A DNA stretch of 64,000 nucleotides from Streptomyces physcomitrii (GTDB lineage Bacteria > Actinomycetota > Actinomycetes > Streptomycetales > Streptomycetaceae), in the NCBI RefSeq assembly GCF_012273655.1, contig NZ_JAAWWP010000011.1:1-64000 (forward strand). The letters are read 5' to 3'. A program made the position numbers and the translations under genes. How positions within the stretch are numbered: position 1 is the first letter of the stretch; every line of letters begins with the position of its first letter. Shown piece by piece: positions 1 to 10,284 of the stretch. The notes under the pieces were generated by a model, which did no database searches, was not told where the DNA came from, and saw only the letters and a list, made by a program, of their open reading frames with translations.

Positions 1-152
1 GTACCGATCGGCTTCAACTCCACCGCCGCATCAGGCCAGATGAAACCCACCGCGATACCCGCCGCCACCGCGACGATCACCGCCAGATACAACAGATGAG
101 TACGGGCGCGTCCCGCACCGGGCGCGGACTGCTGGGCCGTCGTGGGATTCAA
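1..152 (-). CDS. dctA: C4-dicarboxylate:cation symporter, N-terminus only (cut by window edge)
   Basis: About 50 codons of a dicarboxylate/amino acid:cation symporter (DAACS, DctA type), transcribed out of the window. After a short Gln/Ala/Gly-rich N-terminus comes the first membrane helix (LYLAVIVAVAAGIAVGF) and the family's following WPDAA..LKPIG segment. The start is taken as TTG at 152 because AGGAG lies about 8 nt upstream on the minus strand. It begins 10 bp after the stop of the FMN reductase gene, so the two are probably co-transcribed. Family members import succinate, fumarate or malate with Na+ or H+. A second, divergent member of the family lies at 1800-3149. The family is clear from the N-terminus; substrate is inferred. 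Confidence 0.75.
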   Translation of the reverse strand, partial: MNPTTAQQSAPGAGRARTHLLYLAVIVAVAAGIAVGFIWPDAAVELKPIG

Positions 153-162
153 CCGGGGGCTC

Positions 163-756
163 CTAAGCGGTTCTCAGACCGGCGGCGGCCGGAGTGGCCG
201 CGTGCCGGGTGTACGTGAGCAGGGAGTGGCACAGGCTGGTGAGCCGGTCCAGGGCGGTGGGGTCGGTGAGCAGCGGGCCGCCGTCGTCCAGGCGGCCGAA
301 GTCCTCGGGGACGGTGACCAGTTGCTCCGGCAGCGCGACGGCGCCGAGGGCCCGCGTCACGGTCCTGAGGCCTTCGCAGACCTGCGCCGCGTCCAGGTCC
401 TCGCCGTGCGCGAGCAGCCCGGCGGGCTTGCCCCGCAGCTCGCGGCCGTCCAGGTGGTCCAGGGCGTTCTTCAGGGCGCCGGAGAAGGAGCCGTGGTACG
501 CGGGGGAGGCGAGCAGGAAGGCGTCCGCGCGGGCGGCGGTGGCGGGCAGCATCCGGGCCAGCGGGTCGGCGTAGAGGTCGGGGCGGCCGTAGCAGCAGGG
601 GTCGACGATCGGCAGCGGGCGGGTGGCCAGGTCCCAGACCAGGGCCTCGGCGCCGAGGCAGGTCAGGGTCTTGGCGGCGGCCTCCAGGGCGGCGGCGGTG
701 TGCGAGTGCGGGCTCGGGCTGCCGCCGAGCAGCAGCACCAGGGGAGGCCGGCTCAT
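163..756 (-). CDS. NADPH-dependent FMN reductase family protein
   Basis: 197 aa. Flavodoxin-fold reductase: the N-terminal beta strand and phosphate loop read LLLGGSPSPHSHT, and the SPAYHGSFSGALKNALDHL segment (around residues 83-101) is the flavin-binding signature of NADPH-dependent FMN reductases (SsuE/ChrR-like). Family members transfer electrons from NAD(P)H to FMN or quinones in the cytoplasm. The gene lies immediately upstream of the left-edge dicarboxylate symporter (10 bp gap) and downstream of a LuxR-type regulator on the same strand, so it probably belongs to that transcription unit. Physiological substrate unknown. Confidence 0.8.
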   Translation of the reverse strand: MSRPPLVLLLGGSPSPHSHTAAALEAAAKTLTCLGAEALVWDLATRPLPIVDPCCYGRPDLYADPLARMLPATAARADAFLLASPAYHGSFSGALKNALDHLDGRELRGKPAGLLAHGEDLDAAQVCEGLRTVTRALGAVALPEQLVTVPEDFGRLDDGGPLLTDPTALDRLTSLCHSLLTYTRHAATPAAAGLRTA

Positions 757-974
757 CGTCTCGACACCCCCTGTCCTTCACCGGTGCCGCGGGTACCCGG
801 AGCACCGGAACACGATCCCGGTCCCGCGGAGCGCGCTGAAGGAGCCTGTCCGCTGGACGCCGCGGGCTGTCCCGATCCGGCGCCGGGCAGGGGGAGTCCG
901 GCCGCCGCACCGAGGGGGTGGCGCGGGGCCGGACGAAGGAGGGGCGGCCGCGCCGCCGTCGGGGTCCGCATCGC

Positions 975-1688
975 TCACTCCGGGGAGTCCGCCGCGCCGA
1001 ACCAGCCGAGCCGACTGGCCTGTGCGCCCGCCTCGAATCTGCTGCGGGCGTTCAGCTCCCGCATCAGCTTCGCGACGGTGCGGCTGACGGTGCGTTTGGA
1101 GACGTCCAGCCGGTGCGCGATCTGCTCGTCGGTGAGCCCGCGGGCGAGCATCCGCAGCACCTCCTGGGACTGGTCGTCCTCCGGGGGCGCCCAGTTCTCC
1201 ACCACCAGCGGCGCGGCCTCCTCCCACAGCCCGAGGAAGAGGTAGTGCAGGACGTCCACGGTGTCCGGGCAGCGCGAGAAGCTGACCGTCTGCGTGCCGT
1301 GCGCCGCGTCCTCGCCCTGGTCGACGAAGACCGCCGAGGTGGAGTCGTCGACCAGGGCCATGGTGACCGGCACCTGCGGCGCGGTCCGCACCTGGATGCC
1401 CGCCCGCGCCTGCCACAGCACGTACTCCACCAGAGCCGGGTGGGCCAGCAGCCGTTCGTCCCACAGGACGCTGATGCGCACCCAGCGGCGCATCAGGCTC
1501 TTCAGTACGGCCGCCTCCTGGCGCAGCTCCCGGGGCCCCGGCACCGCGTTCCCGCGTACCAGGACGAATTCGCGGCGTGCCGAGGACAGCGTCGCGTGCA
1601 GGGAGGAATGCGGCACCGGCGGCGAATGCCGCGTCCGCGGCCTTTCCCGGTCGCTGTCGGACGGTATTTCCAGCGTGGTCACGGTCAT
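975..1688 (-). CDS. LuxR-type HTH regulator with PLD-like N-terminal region
   Basis: 237 aa from ATG 1688; GTG 1715 would add nine residues. The C-terminus carries a LuxR/GerE helix-turn-helix (MLARGLTDEQIAHRLDVSKR, then TVSRTVAKLMRELNARSRFEAG). The N-terminal part (ISVLWDERLL..., GIQVRTAPQVPVTMALVDD) resembles the phospholipase D-like/TrmB-type effector region found in many Streptomyces regulators. There is no receiver domain, so it is not a standard response regulator. It sits between two dicarboxylate symporters and has a paralogue at 5776-6423 on the other side of the two-component system, ending in a nearly parallel HTH. A role in local transporter control is inferred only from position. 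Confidence 0.75.
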   Translation of the reverse strand: MTVTTLEIPSDSDRERPRTRHSPPVPHSSLHATLSSARREFVLVRGNAVPGPRELRQEAAVLKSLMRRWVRISVLWDERLLAHPALVEYVLWQARAGIQVRTAPQVPVTMALVDDSTSAVFVDQGEDAAHGTQTVSFSRCPDTVDVLHYLFLGLWEEAAPLVVENWAPPEDDQSQEVLRMLARGLTDEQIAHRLDVSKRTVSRTVAKLMRELNARSRFEAGAQASRLGWFGAADSPE

Positions 1689-1799
1689 GCCTTGATTCCC
1701 TTTCCACTGATTCACGCGGTGACGTGCGGGTGGGGGTAAGGAGCGAGACGCGCATTGTCAAATCGGTTGCCGGGCGGCTGCCCCGCGGATTGTCGAAAC

Positions 1800-3149
1800 C
1801 TATTTCCCGTCGGATATGTGGATTTCGACGACCGAGGGATCGTCCTCGGGCCGGTCGAGTTCCAGTGGGCGCCTCGCCCCGAGCGTGCGGCACAGGCGCT
1901 CGCGGTCGAGATGGCCCGCCCAGTTGGTGAGCACCAGCGTGGCCACGCTGTTGCCGATGACATTGGTGACCGCCCGTGCCTCGGACATGATCCGGTCGAT
2001 GCCGACGAGCAGGGCGACGCTCGCCATCGGCACCGACTCGGTCACCGCCAGGGTCGCGATGAGGGTCAGCAGCCCCGAACCGGTCACCCCCACCGCGCTC
2101 TTGGACACCACCATCGAGATGGCGAGCAGGAGCAGCTGGTCCCCGAGGGAGAGTCCGTTGCCGGTGGCCGCGGCGACGAACATCGAGGCCATCGTGAGGT
2201 AGACGCAGGTGCCGACCAGGTGCAGCGAGTAGCCGGAGGCGAGGACCGGGGCGCTCACCCCCCGCGGCGCCCCGGCCAGTTCCAGCTTGCGCAGCACCCG
2301 GGGGAAGACCGGGCTGGAGGAGGAGGTGCCGATGACCACGAGGATCTCGTGCCGCAGATAGCGCACCAGCCGCAGCAGCGAGAAGCCGTTGGCCCTGGCG
2401 AGCAGTCCGAAGCCGAGCAGGACCACCGCCGCGCAGGTCAGATAGAAGGCGACGATCAGGCAGGCGAGGCCGCCGAGCGGGGCGATGCCGATCCGGCTCG
2501 CGGTGTACGCGGCGCCGCCGAAGGCCGCGAGCGGCGCCCCGGTGACCACGATCCGCACCATGTAGAAGAGGATGTGGCTGCCGCGGTCGATCAGGTCGAG
2601 CAGCGGCGCGGCCCGCCGCCCGGCCATCATCAGGGCCGCCCCGGTCAGCGCGGCCACCACCAGCGTGTGCAGCTGGTTGCCGCCGACCACCGCGGAGGAG
2701 AAGCTGCTCGGCACCACCGCGTCCAGGCTCAGCGAGCCGTTGCCGAAGCTCTCCGCCTGCCGCTGGAGCGGGGCCACCTCCTCGGCGTCGGGGCCCTGCG
2801 CGCTGCCGGGCAGCGGCAGTCCGCCGAGGACATTGCCCACCAGCAGGCCGATGACCAGGGCGAGCGTGGTCACCGCCTCGAAGTAGAAGACGGCCTTCAG
2901 GGAGAGCCCGCCGAGCAGGCGCCGGCCGCCGAGCGAGGCGAGCCCCCCGGCCACCGTGGTGAAGATGACCGGGCCGATGAGCATGGTCATCAGCGAGATG
3001 AAGGCGTCCGCCAGGAAACGGAAGTGCTCCGCCGCTTCCGGCGCGACGACCCCGAATACGATGCCGGCCCCGAGACCGGTCATCGTCCAGAAGGTCAACG
3101 TCCGGTGCAGGGGACGATCCGCCGGTCCCTCCGCCATGATTTCGCACAC
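1800..3149 (-). CDS. dctA: Dicarboxylate/amino acid:cation symporter with altered NMDGT motif
   Basis: 449 aa from GTG 3149; ATG 3137 is an alternative start. It is full length for the DAACS/GltPh-DctA family: several hydrophobic helices, a serine-rich HP1 hairpin tip (GTSSSSP, residues 274-280) and a canonical TM8 (GIDRIMSEARAVTNVIGN, about 383-400). The TM7 motif that is normally NMDGT or NLDGT is HLVGT at 310-314, so both the Asn and the Asp that coordinate the coupling cation in GltPh are missing. The HP1 tip also lacks the Glu of the usual SSSES. Substrate may still be a C4-dicarboxylate, but cation coupling is probably changed. It is divergent from the OmpR-type two-component system at 3401 and upstream of a LuxR-type gene. 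Confidence 0.85.
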   Translation of the reverse strand: MCEIMAEGPADRPLHRTLTFWTMTGLGAGIVFGVVAPEAAEHFRFLADAFISLMTMLIGPVIFTTVAGGLASLGGRRLLGGLSLKAVFYFEAVTTLALVIGLLVGNVLGGLPLPGSAQGPDAEEVAPLQRQAESFGNGSLSLDAVVPSSFSSAVVGGNQLHTLVVAALTGAALMMAGRRAAPLLDLIDRGSHILFYMVRIVVTGAPLAAFGGAAYTASRIGIAPLGGLACLIVAFYLTCAAVVLLGFGLLARANGFSLLRLVRYLRHEILVVIGTSSSSPVFPRVLRKLELAGAPRGVSAPVLASGYSLHLVGTCVYLTMASMFVAAATGNGLSLGDQLLLLAISMVVSKSAVGVTGSGLLTLIATLAVTESVPMASVALLVGIDRIMSEARAVTNVIGNSVATLVLTNWAGHLDRERLCRTLGARRPLELDRPEDDPSVVEIHISDGK

Positions 3150-3248
3150 CCCCGTGTCGCGACGAAGCCGAGGTGGGCCACTGTGCGGCTCGGCCGCCCC
3201 GGTTCTGGACAGACAGTAGGGAGGCTCTGCAAAATCGCGGCTCTCTCA

Positions 3249-3277
3249 TCTTTAGCGGAACGTTAAGCGTATGTAAG
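3249..3277 (+). promoter_or_regulatory. Candidate promoter in the AT-rich divergent region (dctA / two-component system)
   Basis: TTTAGC at 3249-3254 and TAAGAT at 3272-3277 are 17 nt apart, in an unusually AT-rich stretch for this genome. The predicted start would give about 115 nt of leader before the response regulator ATG at 3401. The same island must also hold the promoter of the divergent symporter. The -35 match is weak, so this is only a candidate. Confidence 0.3.
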
Positions 3278-3400
3278 ATCGGCCGTCACTACCGGGCATC
3301 GCGGGCACCGAAATCGGGTGTCCGCGCCTGCTAACGGACCGTCACGGGGGACGTCCGCGACGACACACGCATGCGCTGATCGTTGGGGGATGACAGCCAT

Positions 3401-4189
3401 ATGAGGGTCCTGCTCGTGGAGGACGACGCCGAGGTCGCCGACGCGCTGACCGAGGGACTCCAGCAGTACGGCTGGATCGTGGACCATGTGGCCACCGGGG
3501 GCGAGGCGTTGAGCCGGGTCGAGACCGCCGGATACGGCGACATCGTGCTCCTCGACCTCAACCTGCCCGACATGGACGGGCTGGAGGTCTGCCGGGGGCT
3601 GCGCGCCGCCTGCGCGGTGCCGATCATCGCGGTGACCGCCCGCTCGGACGAGATGGACAAGGTCCTCGGGCTGCGCCTCGGCGCCGACGACTACATCGTC
3701 AAGCCCTACCGGCTCCAGGAGTTGCTGGCCCGGATGGCCGCGGTGATGCGCCGCACCGCGACCCGGCCCGCCGCGGCGCCGGTCGCGGCCGCCCCGTACG
3801 CCGCCGCCCCGTACGCCGCGGCCCCCTACGCCGCCGCTCCCCACGCCGCTGCTGCCCCGGGCTCCGCAGTCCCCGCCGAGCCCGGTGAACACGTCCTGAG
3901 CCACGGCCGGTTGACCATCGACCCGGCCCGGCGCGCGGTCCTCCTGGACGGCAGCCCCGTGACCCTGACCCGCAAGGAGTACGAACTCCTCGTCCTGCTC
4001 GCCGGTGCGCCCGGCCGCGTCTTCCTGCGTGAGCAGCTCCTGGACACCGTCTGGGACCAGCAGTGGGCGGGCAGTTCGCGCACCCTGGACACCCATGTGG
4101 CCACCCTGCGCCGCAAGCTCGGCTCGACCCAGTGGATCAGGACCACGCGCGGGGTCGGCTTCAGCTTCCAGCCGCAGTCCGGCACCTGA
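3401..4189 (+). CDS. OmpR-family response regulator
   Basis: 262 aa. The receiver domain (1-115) has the acidic pair (VEDD), phospho-acceptor Asp52 in LLDLNLPDMDG and the conserved Lys in YIVKPYR. The C-terminal winged helix (about 165-260) has the usual RKEYELLVLLAG and LDTHVATLRRKLG signatures. Between them is an unusual low-complexity linker of near-repeats of AAPYA (about residues 124-150). ATG 3401 is preferred over TTG 3383 because GGGGGA lies about 10 nt upstream. The histidine kinase gene starts 12 bp downstream. The pair is divergent from a dicarboxylate symporter, which is its most obvious candidate target. Confidence 0.9.
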   Translation: MRVLLVEDDAEVADALTEGLQQYGWIVDHVATGGEALSRVETAGYGDIVLLDLNLPDMDGLEVCRGLRAACAVPIIAVTARSDEMDKVLGLRLGADDYIVKPYRLQELLARMAAVMRRTATRPAAAPVAAAPYAAAPYAAAPYAAAPHAAAAPGSAVPAEPGEHVLSHGRLTIDPARRAVLLDGSPVTLTRKEYELLVLLAGAPGRVFLREQLLDTVWDQQWAGSSRTLDTHVATLRRKLGSTQWIRTTRGVGFSFQPQSGT

Positions 4190-4201
4190 GCCCGCCCGGC
4201 C

Positions 4202-5635
4202 ATGCGGCAGATCTACTCCCTCGTCCAGTGCGCCCTGATCGGCCTCGTCCTCACCGCGCTGCTCGTCCCCCTCGGCTGGCTCTACGCCAAGCAGACCCGG
4301 CAGGAGGCGGCCGCCGGTCTGCGCGACCGCACCACGTCCCTGGCCGAGCCGCTCTCGCGCACCCTCGCCGCGGGCGACCCCCGGGCCCTGGACCGGCGGC
4401 TGCTCGACACCGCCGGGCGGGAGCACCCCCGGGTCTCGGTGCGGCGGCCGGACGGCTCGGTGCGTACCGCGGTGGTCGGCGCCGGGGGGCAGGCCCGGCT
4501 GGCGACCTCCTCGGTGTGGCGGTGCGAGGCCACCCGCAGCCAGTGGGGGGACCGGCTGCTGCCCGCGGTGGACACCCGGCTGTGCGCCACGGCCGTCCTC
4601 ACGGTGGGCGGTGAACCCGTCGGCGAGCTGATGCTCCAGCAGTCCGCGGACGGGCTGCGCAGCGAGATCCTCACCGCCTGGGGGCTGTTCGGCCTGCTGC
4701 TGCCGGCCGGCATCACCCTGTGCTTCCTGCCCGCCGCCCTCCAGCGCCGCCGTACCCTGCGCGATCTGGACCGGATCGGCACCACCCTGCACGTACTGGC
4801 CGAGGGCGGCTTCCACGCCCGCAGCGCCGAGCATCTGGAGGGGGACACCCTCAAGAAGCTGTCCGCGGAGGTCAACCGGCTCGCCGCGGTCGTCCAGACC
4901 AGCATGGAGGACCGGCGCAGCTTCCTCGCCGACGTCGCCCACCAGCTGCGCAACCCGATGGTGGCGCTGCGGCTGCGCCTGGAGAACCTGGCCCCGCACC
5001 TGCCCGAGGAGGCGGCCCCCCGGCACGAGCGGCTGCTCGCCGACGTGGACCGCCTGGACCGCACCCTGACCCAGATGCTGGAGCACGCCCGCGCCACCCC
5101 CGCCGACCGCTCCACCCAGGTCGTCGAGGTCTGCGGCCTCGTCGAGGAGTGCGTACGCGGCTGGGCCTCGGTGGCCGAGCGGCGCGGCATCCGGCTCAAG
5201 CTGAAGATGCCGCGGCGGGCCTGGGGGATGACCCGTTCCGGCGCGGTGGAGCAGGCCCTCAACGTCCTCCTCGACAACGCCCTCAAATACTCCCCGGAGG
5301 GCGGGGTGGTGGAGATCAGCATCGTGAGTTCGGGCCCCCGGCTGCGCATCCAGGTCCGCGACGAGGGCCCCGGCCTCGCGGACTCCGAGCGGGAGGCGGC
5401 GCTGGAGCGCGGCTGGCGCCGGGGCCCCTTCCCCAGTACCGGCATCGGCCTGTCCCTCGCGGTGAAGCTCATCGAATCCGCGGGCGGGCGCCTGGAGTTG
5501 TGCGCCGCGCAGAGCCGGGGCCTCAGCGCCCAGCTGCACCTGGTGGCCGCCCAGCCCGGCGGGGAGGACCGCGGCCCGGGGAGCGACGCCCCCGGGGCGG
5601 CCCCGCTGTCCGCTTCCGGACCGGGGGTGGCATGA
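4202..5635 (+). CDS. Membrane sensor histidine kinase
   Basis: 477 aa. TM helices at about 8-28 and 155-178 enclose an extracytoplasmic domain of roughly 125 residues containing Cys108 and Cys128. A linker follows, then the dimerisation/phospho-acceptor box (FLADVAHQLRNP, His247) and a HATPase domain with N box (LNVLLDNALKYSP), G1 (DEGPGLAD) and G2 (STGIGLSLAVKLIESAGG). Asn follows Arg in the H box (HQLRNP), as in many actinobacterial kinases. The gene is 12 bp after the response regulator, so the two form a two-component pair. The small sensor domain is not a recognisable PAS/Cache fold by eye, so the signal is unknown; a C4-dicarboxylate-related signal would fit the neighbours but is inference. 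Confidence 0.9.
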   Translation: MRQIYSLVQCALIGLVLTALLVPLGWLYAKQTRQEAAAGLRDRTTSLAEPLSRTLAAGDPRALDRRLLDTAGREHPRVSVRRPDGSVRTAVVGAGGQARLATSSVWRCEATRSQWGDRLLPAVDTRLCATAVLTVGGEPVGELMLQQSADGLRSEILTAWGLFGLLLPAGITLCFLPAALQRRRTLRDLDRIGTTLHVLAEGGFHARSAEHLEGDTLKKLSAEVNRLAAVVQTSMEDRRSFLADVAHQLRNPMVALRLRLENLAPHLPEEAAPRHERLLADVDRLDRTLTQMLEHARATPADRSTQVVEVCGLVEECVRGWASVAERRGIRLKLKMPRRAWGMTRSGAVEQALNVLLDNALKYSPEGGVVEISIVSSGPRLRIQVRDEGPGLADSEREAALERGWRRGPFPSTGIGLSLAVKLIESAGGRLELCAAQSRGLSAQLHLVAAQPGGEDRGPGSDAPGAAPLSASGPGVA

Positions 5636-5775
5636 ACCGGCCATCGGGGAACCCTCCGGGGCGCCCACCGGTTGTCACCGATACCGGCCCTTCCGGCGCG
5701 TACGGGGCCCGCTCGCGCGGCGCCCGGCAGCCGTCCCGCCGCGCGGGCCCGGGTCACCACTCACAGGGGGACGAC

Positions 5776-6423
5776 ATGATCCCGCTCACCACGGGCTCCC
5801 GGCCGCTGCCCGGTGCGGCCGAACTGACGGAGGCCACCCACCACCTGCTCGCGGCCGGTGCCGGCGAGGTCTTCTGCTACTGGAACTACACCTCGGCGGA
5901 GGACCGCCTCCTGGAGGTGCTGCACTGCGCCGGGTCCCGGCTCCAGGGCCACCGGGGCGGTGTCCGGACGGTGGTCCCGCACGGGGCGCGCGCGGTGCCG
6001 GAGATCTCCCGGCAGCTGGAGTGGCAGCAGGAGAACGGCGTCCGGGTCCGCTACAGCTCGCGGCTGCCGCCGGGGGCGATGGTGCTGACCTCCCGGGGCG
6101 CCGTCCTCACCACCGGGCTGCACCCGGGATCCCCGTACGTGCTGGTCGAGGACGCCCCGCTGCGGCCCGCCTTCGGGGCGCTGGCACAGTTGCTCTGGCA
6201 GCGCGCGGAGGTGCCGCCGGACCAGCGGGACGACGCGCCCAGCGAGGCCGAGCGGCAGATGCTGCGGATGCTGATGCAGGGGCTCACGGACAGCGCGGTG
6301 GCCCGGCAGTTGGGCATGTCGGACCGCACCGTGCGCCGGGTGGTGGCGCAGCTGATGGAGCGCCTCGGCGCGCAGAGCCGCTTCGAGGCGGGGGTCCGGG
6401 CCGTGGAGCGCGGCTGGATCTGA
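5776..6423 (+). CDS. LuxR-type HTH regulator, paralogue of the gene at 975-1688
   Basis: 215 aa from ATG 5776, which has a good purine-rich ribosome binding site (CAGGGGGA) upstream; a longer reading frame overlapping the kinase end lacks one. The C-terminal LuxR HTH reads MLMQGLTDSAVARQLGMSDR, then TVRRVVAQLMERLGAQSRFEAG. The N-terminal part (CAGSRLQGHRG, GVRVRYSSRLPPGAMVLTSR) is the same PLD-like type of effector region as in the gene at 975. It lies about 140 bp after the histidine kinase on the same strand. A hairpin that may terminate transcription follows at 6464-6488. Target genes unknown. Confidence 0.75.
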   Translation: MIPLTTGSRPLPGAAELTEATHHLLAAGAGEVFCYWNYTSAEDRLLEVLHCAGSRLQGHRGGVRTVVPHGARAVPEISRQLEWQQENGVRVRYSSRLPPGAMVLTSRGAVLTTGLHPGSPYVLVEDAPLRPAFGALAQLLWQRAEVPPDQRDDAPSEAERQMLRMLMQGLTDSAVARQLGMSDRTVRRVVAQLMERLGAQSRFEAGVRAVERGWI

Positions 6424-6463
6424 GCGGGCCCCGGCCCCGGCCCCGGACCTCGTCCGGCCGGAT

Positions 6464-6488
6464 CCGGGCGGTTTACCCGGCCGCCCGG
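6464..6488 (+). terminator. Putative terminator hairpin
   Basis: Inverted repeat CCGGGCGG (6464-6471) and CCGCCCGG (6481-6488) with a 9-nt loop, after the LuxR-type gene and before the sdh operon. No T-run, as is common in Streptomyces. Confidence 0.45.
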
Positions 6489-6556
6489 CGGGCAGTGCCA
6501 CGGCCCGGGAAGCGGGCTTCATAGGCATGGGCTATGGAGTTGATCGCTCCCATATC

Positions 6557-6587
6557 TTGGTGCTGTCGACCCCGCAGGCTCTACCGT
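6557..6587 (+). promoter_or_regulatory. Candidate leaderless promoter of the sdh operon
   Basis: TTGGTG (6557-6562) and TACCGT (6582-6587), 19 nt apart. Initiation about 7 nt after the -10 box would fall on the ATG at 6595, giving a leaderless mRNA. This agrees with the absence of a Shine-Dalgarno sequence before sdhC. Confidence 0.4.
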
Positions 6588-6594
6588 CGTGTCC

Positions 6595-7302
6595 ATGGCA
6601 CTGGCAACGCGGACGGACCGACGGCCGTCCATGGCGCGCTCCTTCTGGGACTCGACCGTCGGCAAGAAGATCGTGATGGGCGTCACCGGTCTGATCATGA
6701 TCGGGTATCTCGTCGTCCACATGATGGGCAACGCGAAGATCTTCTTCGGGGCCGACGACTTCAACGAGTACGGGCACTGGCTGCGCGTCGTGGGAGAACC
6801 CTTCCTGCACCGGATGTGGGGACTGTGGATCGCCCGCGTGGTCCTGCTGACCTCGGTGATCCTGCACGCCGTCTGCGCGTACCAGCTGAGCCGCCGGGAC
6901 ATCAAGGCGCGCCCGCAGAAGTACGTCCACAAGAAGGCGCGGATGAGCTACGCGACCCGCACCATGCGCTGGGGCGGTGTGATCCTCGGGCTCTTCATCG
7001 TCTGGCACATCCTGGACCTCACCACCGGCACCGTGCACCCCGACGGCTTCGAGGACGGCAAGCCCTACCAGAACGTCGTGGACACCTTCTCCACCTGGTA
7101 CGGCAACGTCATCTACATCGTCGCGATGCTGGCCATGGGCATGCACGTACGGCACGGGTTCTGGAGCGCGGCGCAGACCATCGGCGTCGGCAGCCGCACC
7201 CGCGAGCGCGTCCTGAAGGCCACCGCGAACGGCCTCGCCCTCATCCTCACCGTCGGGTTCATCTCCGTGCCCGTGGCCGTCATGACCGGAGTCGTGAGCT
7301 GA
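6595..7302 (+). CDS. sdhC: Succinate dehydrogenase cytochrome b membrane anchor
   Basis: 235 aa from ATG 6595; GTG 6589 is the alternative start. Five hydrophobic segments and several conserved helix histidines (YLVVHMMGN, LHAVCAY, VWHILDL, MHVRHGF) identify the single large haem b-binding anchor of the Bacillus/Mycobacterium Sdh1-type enzymes. It replaces the separate SdhC and SdhD of Proteobacteria: the next genes are sdhA and sdhB and no sdhD is present. It anchors the complex and passes electrons from SdhB to menaquinone. sdhA starts 1 nt after its stop, showing tight co-expression. Confidence 0.9.
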   Translation: MALATRTDRRPSMARSFWDSTVGKKIVMGVTGLIMIGYLVVHMMGNAKIFFGADDFNEYGHWLRVVGEPFLHRMWGLWIARVVLLTSVILHAVCAYQLSRRDIKARPQKYVHKKARMSYATRTMRWGGVILGLFIVWHILDLTTGTVHPDGFEDGKPYQNVVDTFSTWYGNVIYIVAMLAMGMHVRHGFWSAAQTIGVGSRTRERVLKATANGLALILTVGFISVPVAVMTGVVS

Positions 7303-7303
7303 C

Positions 7304-9258
<1,955 letters not shown>

Positions 9259-9262
<4 letters not shown>

Positions 9263-10005
9263 AGCTCAACCTGCGCGTCTGGCGCCAGAAGAACGCCGAG
9301 ACCGACGGCGCCATGGCCAGCTACGAGCTCGACGGCATCTCCCCGGACATGTCGTTCCTGGAAATGCTCGACACCCTCAACGAGGAACTCATCGTCAGCG
9401 GTGAGGAGCCGGTCGCCTTCGACCACGACTGCCGCGAGGGCATCTGCGGTGCCTGCAGCCTGGTCATCAACGGTGACGCCCACGGCCCCGAGCGCACCAC
9501 GACCTGCCAGCTCCACATGCGGTCCTTCCAGGACGGCGACACCATCGACATCGAGCCCTGGCGCGCCTCCGCCTTCCCGGTCATCAAGGACCTGGTGGTG
9601 GACCGCACCGCCTTCGACCGGGTGATCCAGGCGGGCGGCTTCATCACCGCCCCGACCGGCGCCGCCCCCGAGGCGCACGCCACCCCGGTGCCCAAGCCGG
9701 ACGCCGACCTCGCATTCGAGCACGCCGAGTGCATCGGCTGCGGCGCCTGCGTCGCGGCCTGCCCGAACGGCGCGGCGATGCTCTTCACCTCGGCCAAGGT
9801 CAACCACCTCAACGTCCTGCCGCAGGGCGCCCCCGAGCGCGAGACCCGCGTCCTGGACATGGTGGCCCAGATGGACGAGGAGGGCTTCGGCGGCTGCACC
9901 CTCGCCGGGGAGTGCGCCACCGCCTGCCCCAAGGGCATCCCGCTGATGTCGATCACCTCCATGAACAAGGAGTGGCTGCGCGCGACCCGCAAGTCCAAGC
10001 GCTGA
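9259..10005 (+). CDS. sdhB: Succinate dehydrogenase iron-sulfur subunit
   Basis: 248 aa. The N-terminal plant-type [2Fe-2S] ferredoxin domain has CREGICGACSLVING and a fourth Cys in TTCQ. The C-terminal domain has CIGCGACVAACPNGA and CTLAGECATACPKG for the [4Fe-4S] and third clusters. It passes electrons from the flavoprotein to the cytochrome b anchor. The start codon overlaps the sdhA stop. A strong hairpin at 10093-10127 probably ends the operon. Confidence 0.95.
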
Positions 10006-10092
10006 CCCTCCTGCCCGACGACACCCCCAAGCAATGCTCCGTGGACGGGGTGTTGGGTACGAGGTCCAACGGACGCAGACCTCGCACCCGCT

Positions 10093-10127
10093 TCGGCCGG
10101 CGGAACCTCCGTGGTTCCGCCGGCCGA
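10093..10127 (+). terminator. Terminator after sdhCAB
   Basis: Perfect 15-bp stem: TCGGCCGGCGGAACC (10093-10107) pairs with 10113-10127, 5-nt loop. About 90 bp after the sdhB stop. The following 150 bp are GC-rich and contain a direct repeat of GGCCGCGTCCCCCGGTGCCC. Confidence 0.8.
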
Positions 10128-10284
10128 GGTGTGTCCGGGGCCCGGGCCGCGTCCCCCGGTGCCCCTCGGGGTCCGGGCCGCGCCCCACGAGTCCCGGCCG
10201 CGTCCCCCGGTGCCCGATCGGGCCTTCGGGAGTCGGCCGACGCCCTGCTCCCGCTGCGGGCCGCCACCTCCCTACCCTGGGCGG

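Noticed and set aside
778..3249. Very long open frames antisense or out of frame to known genes (for example 778-3249, 3263-5668, 42613-44907 in full)
   Set aside because: They are products of high-GC codon bias. Their translations are Arg/Gly/Pro/Ala-rich without family similarity, and the true genes lie in other frames.
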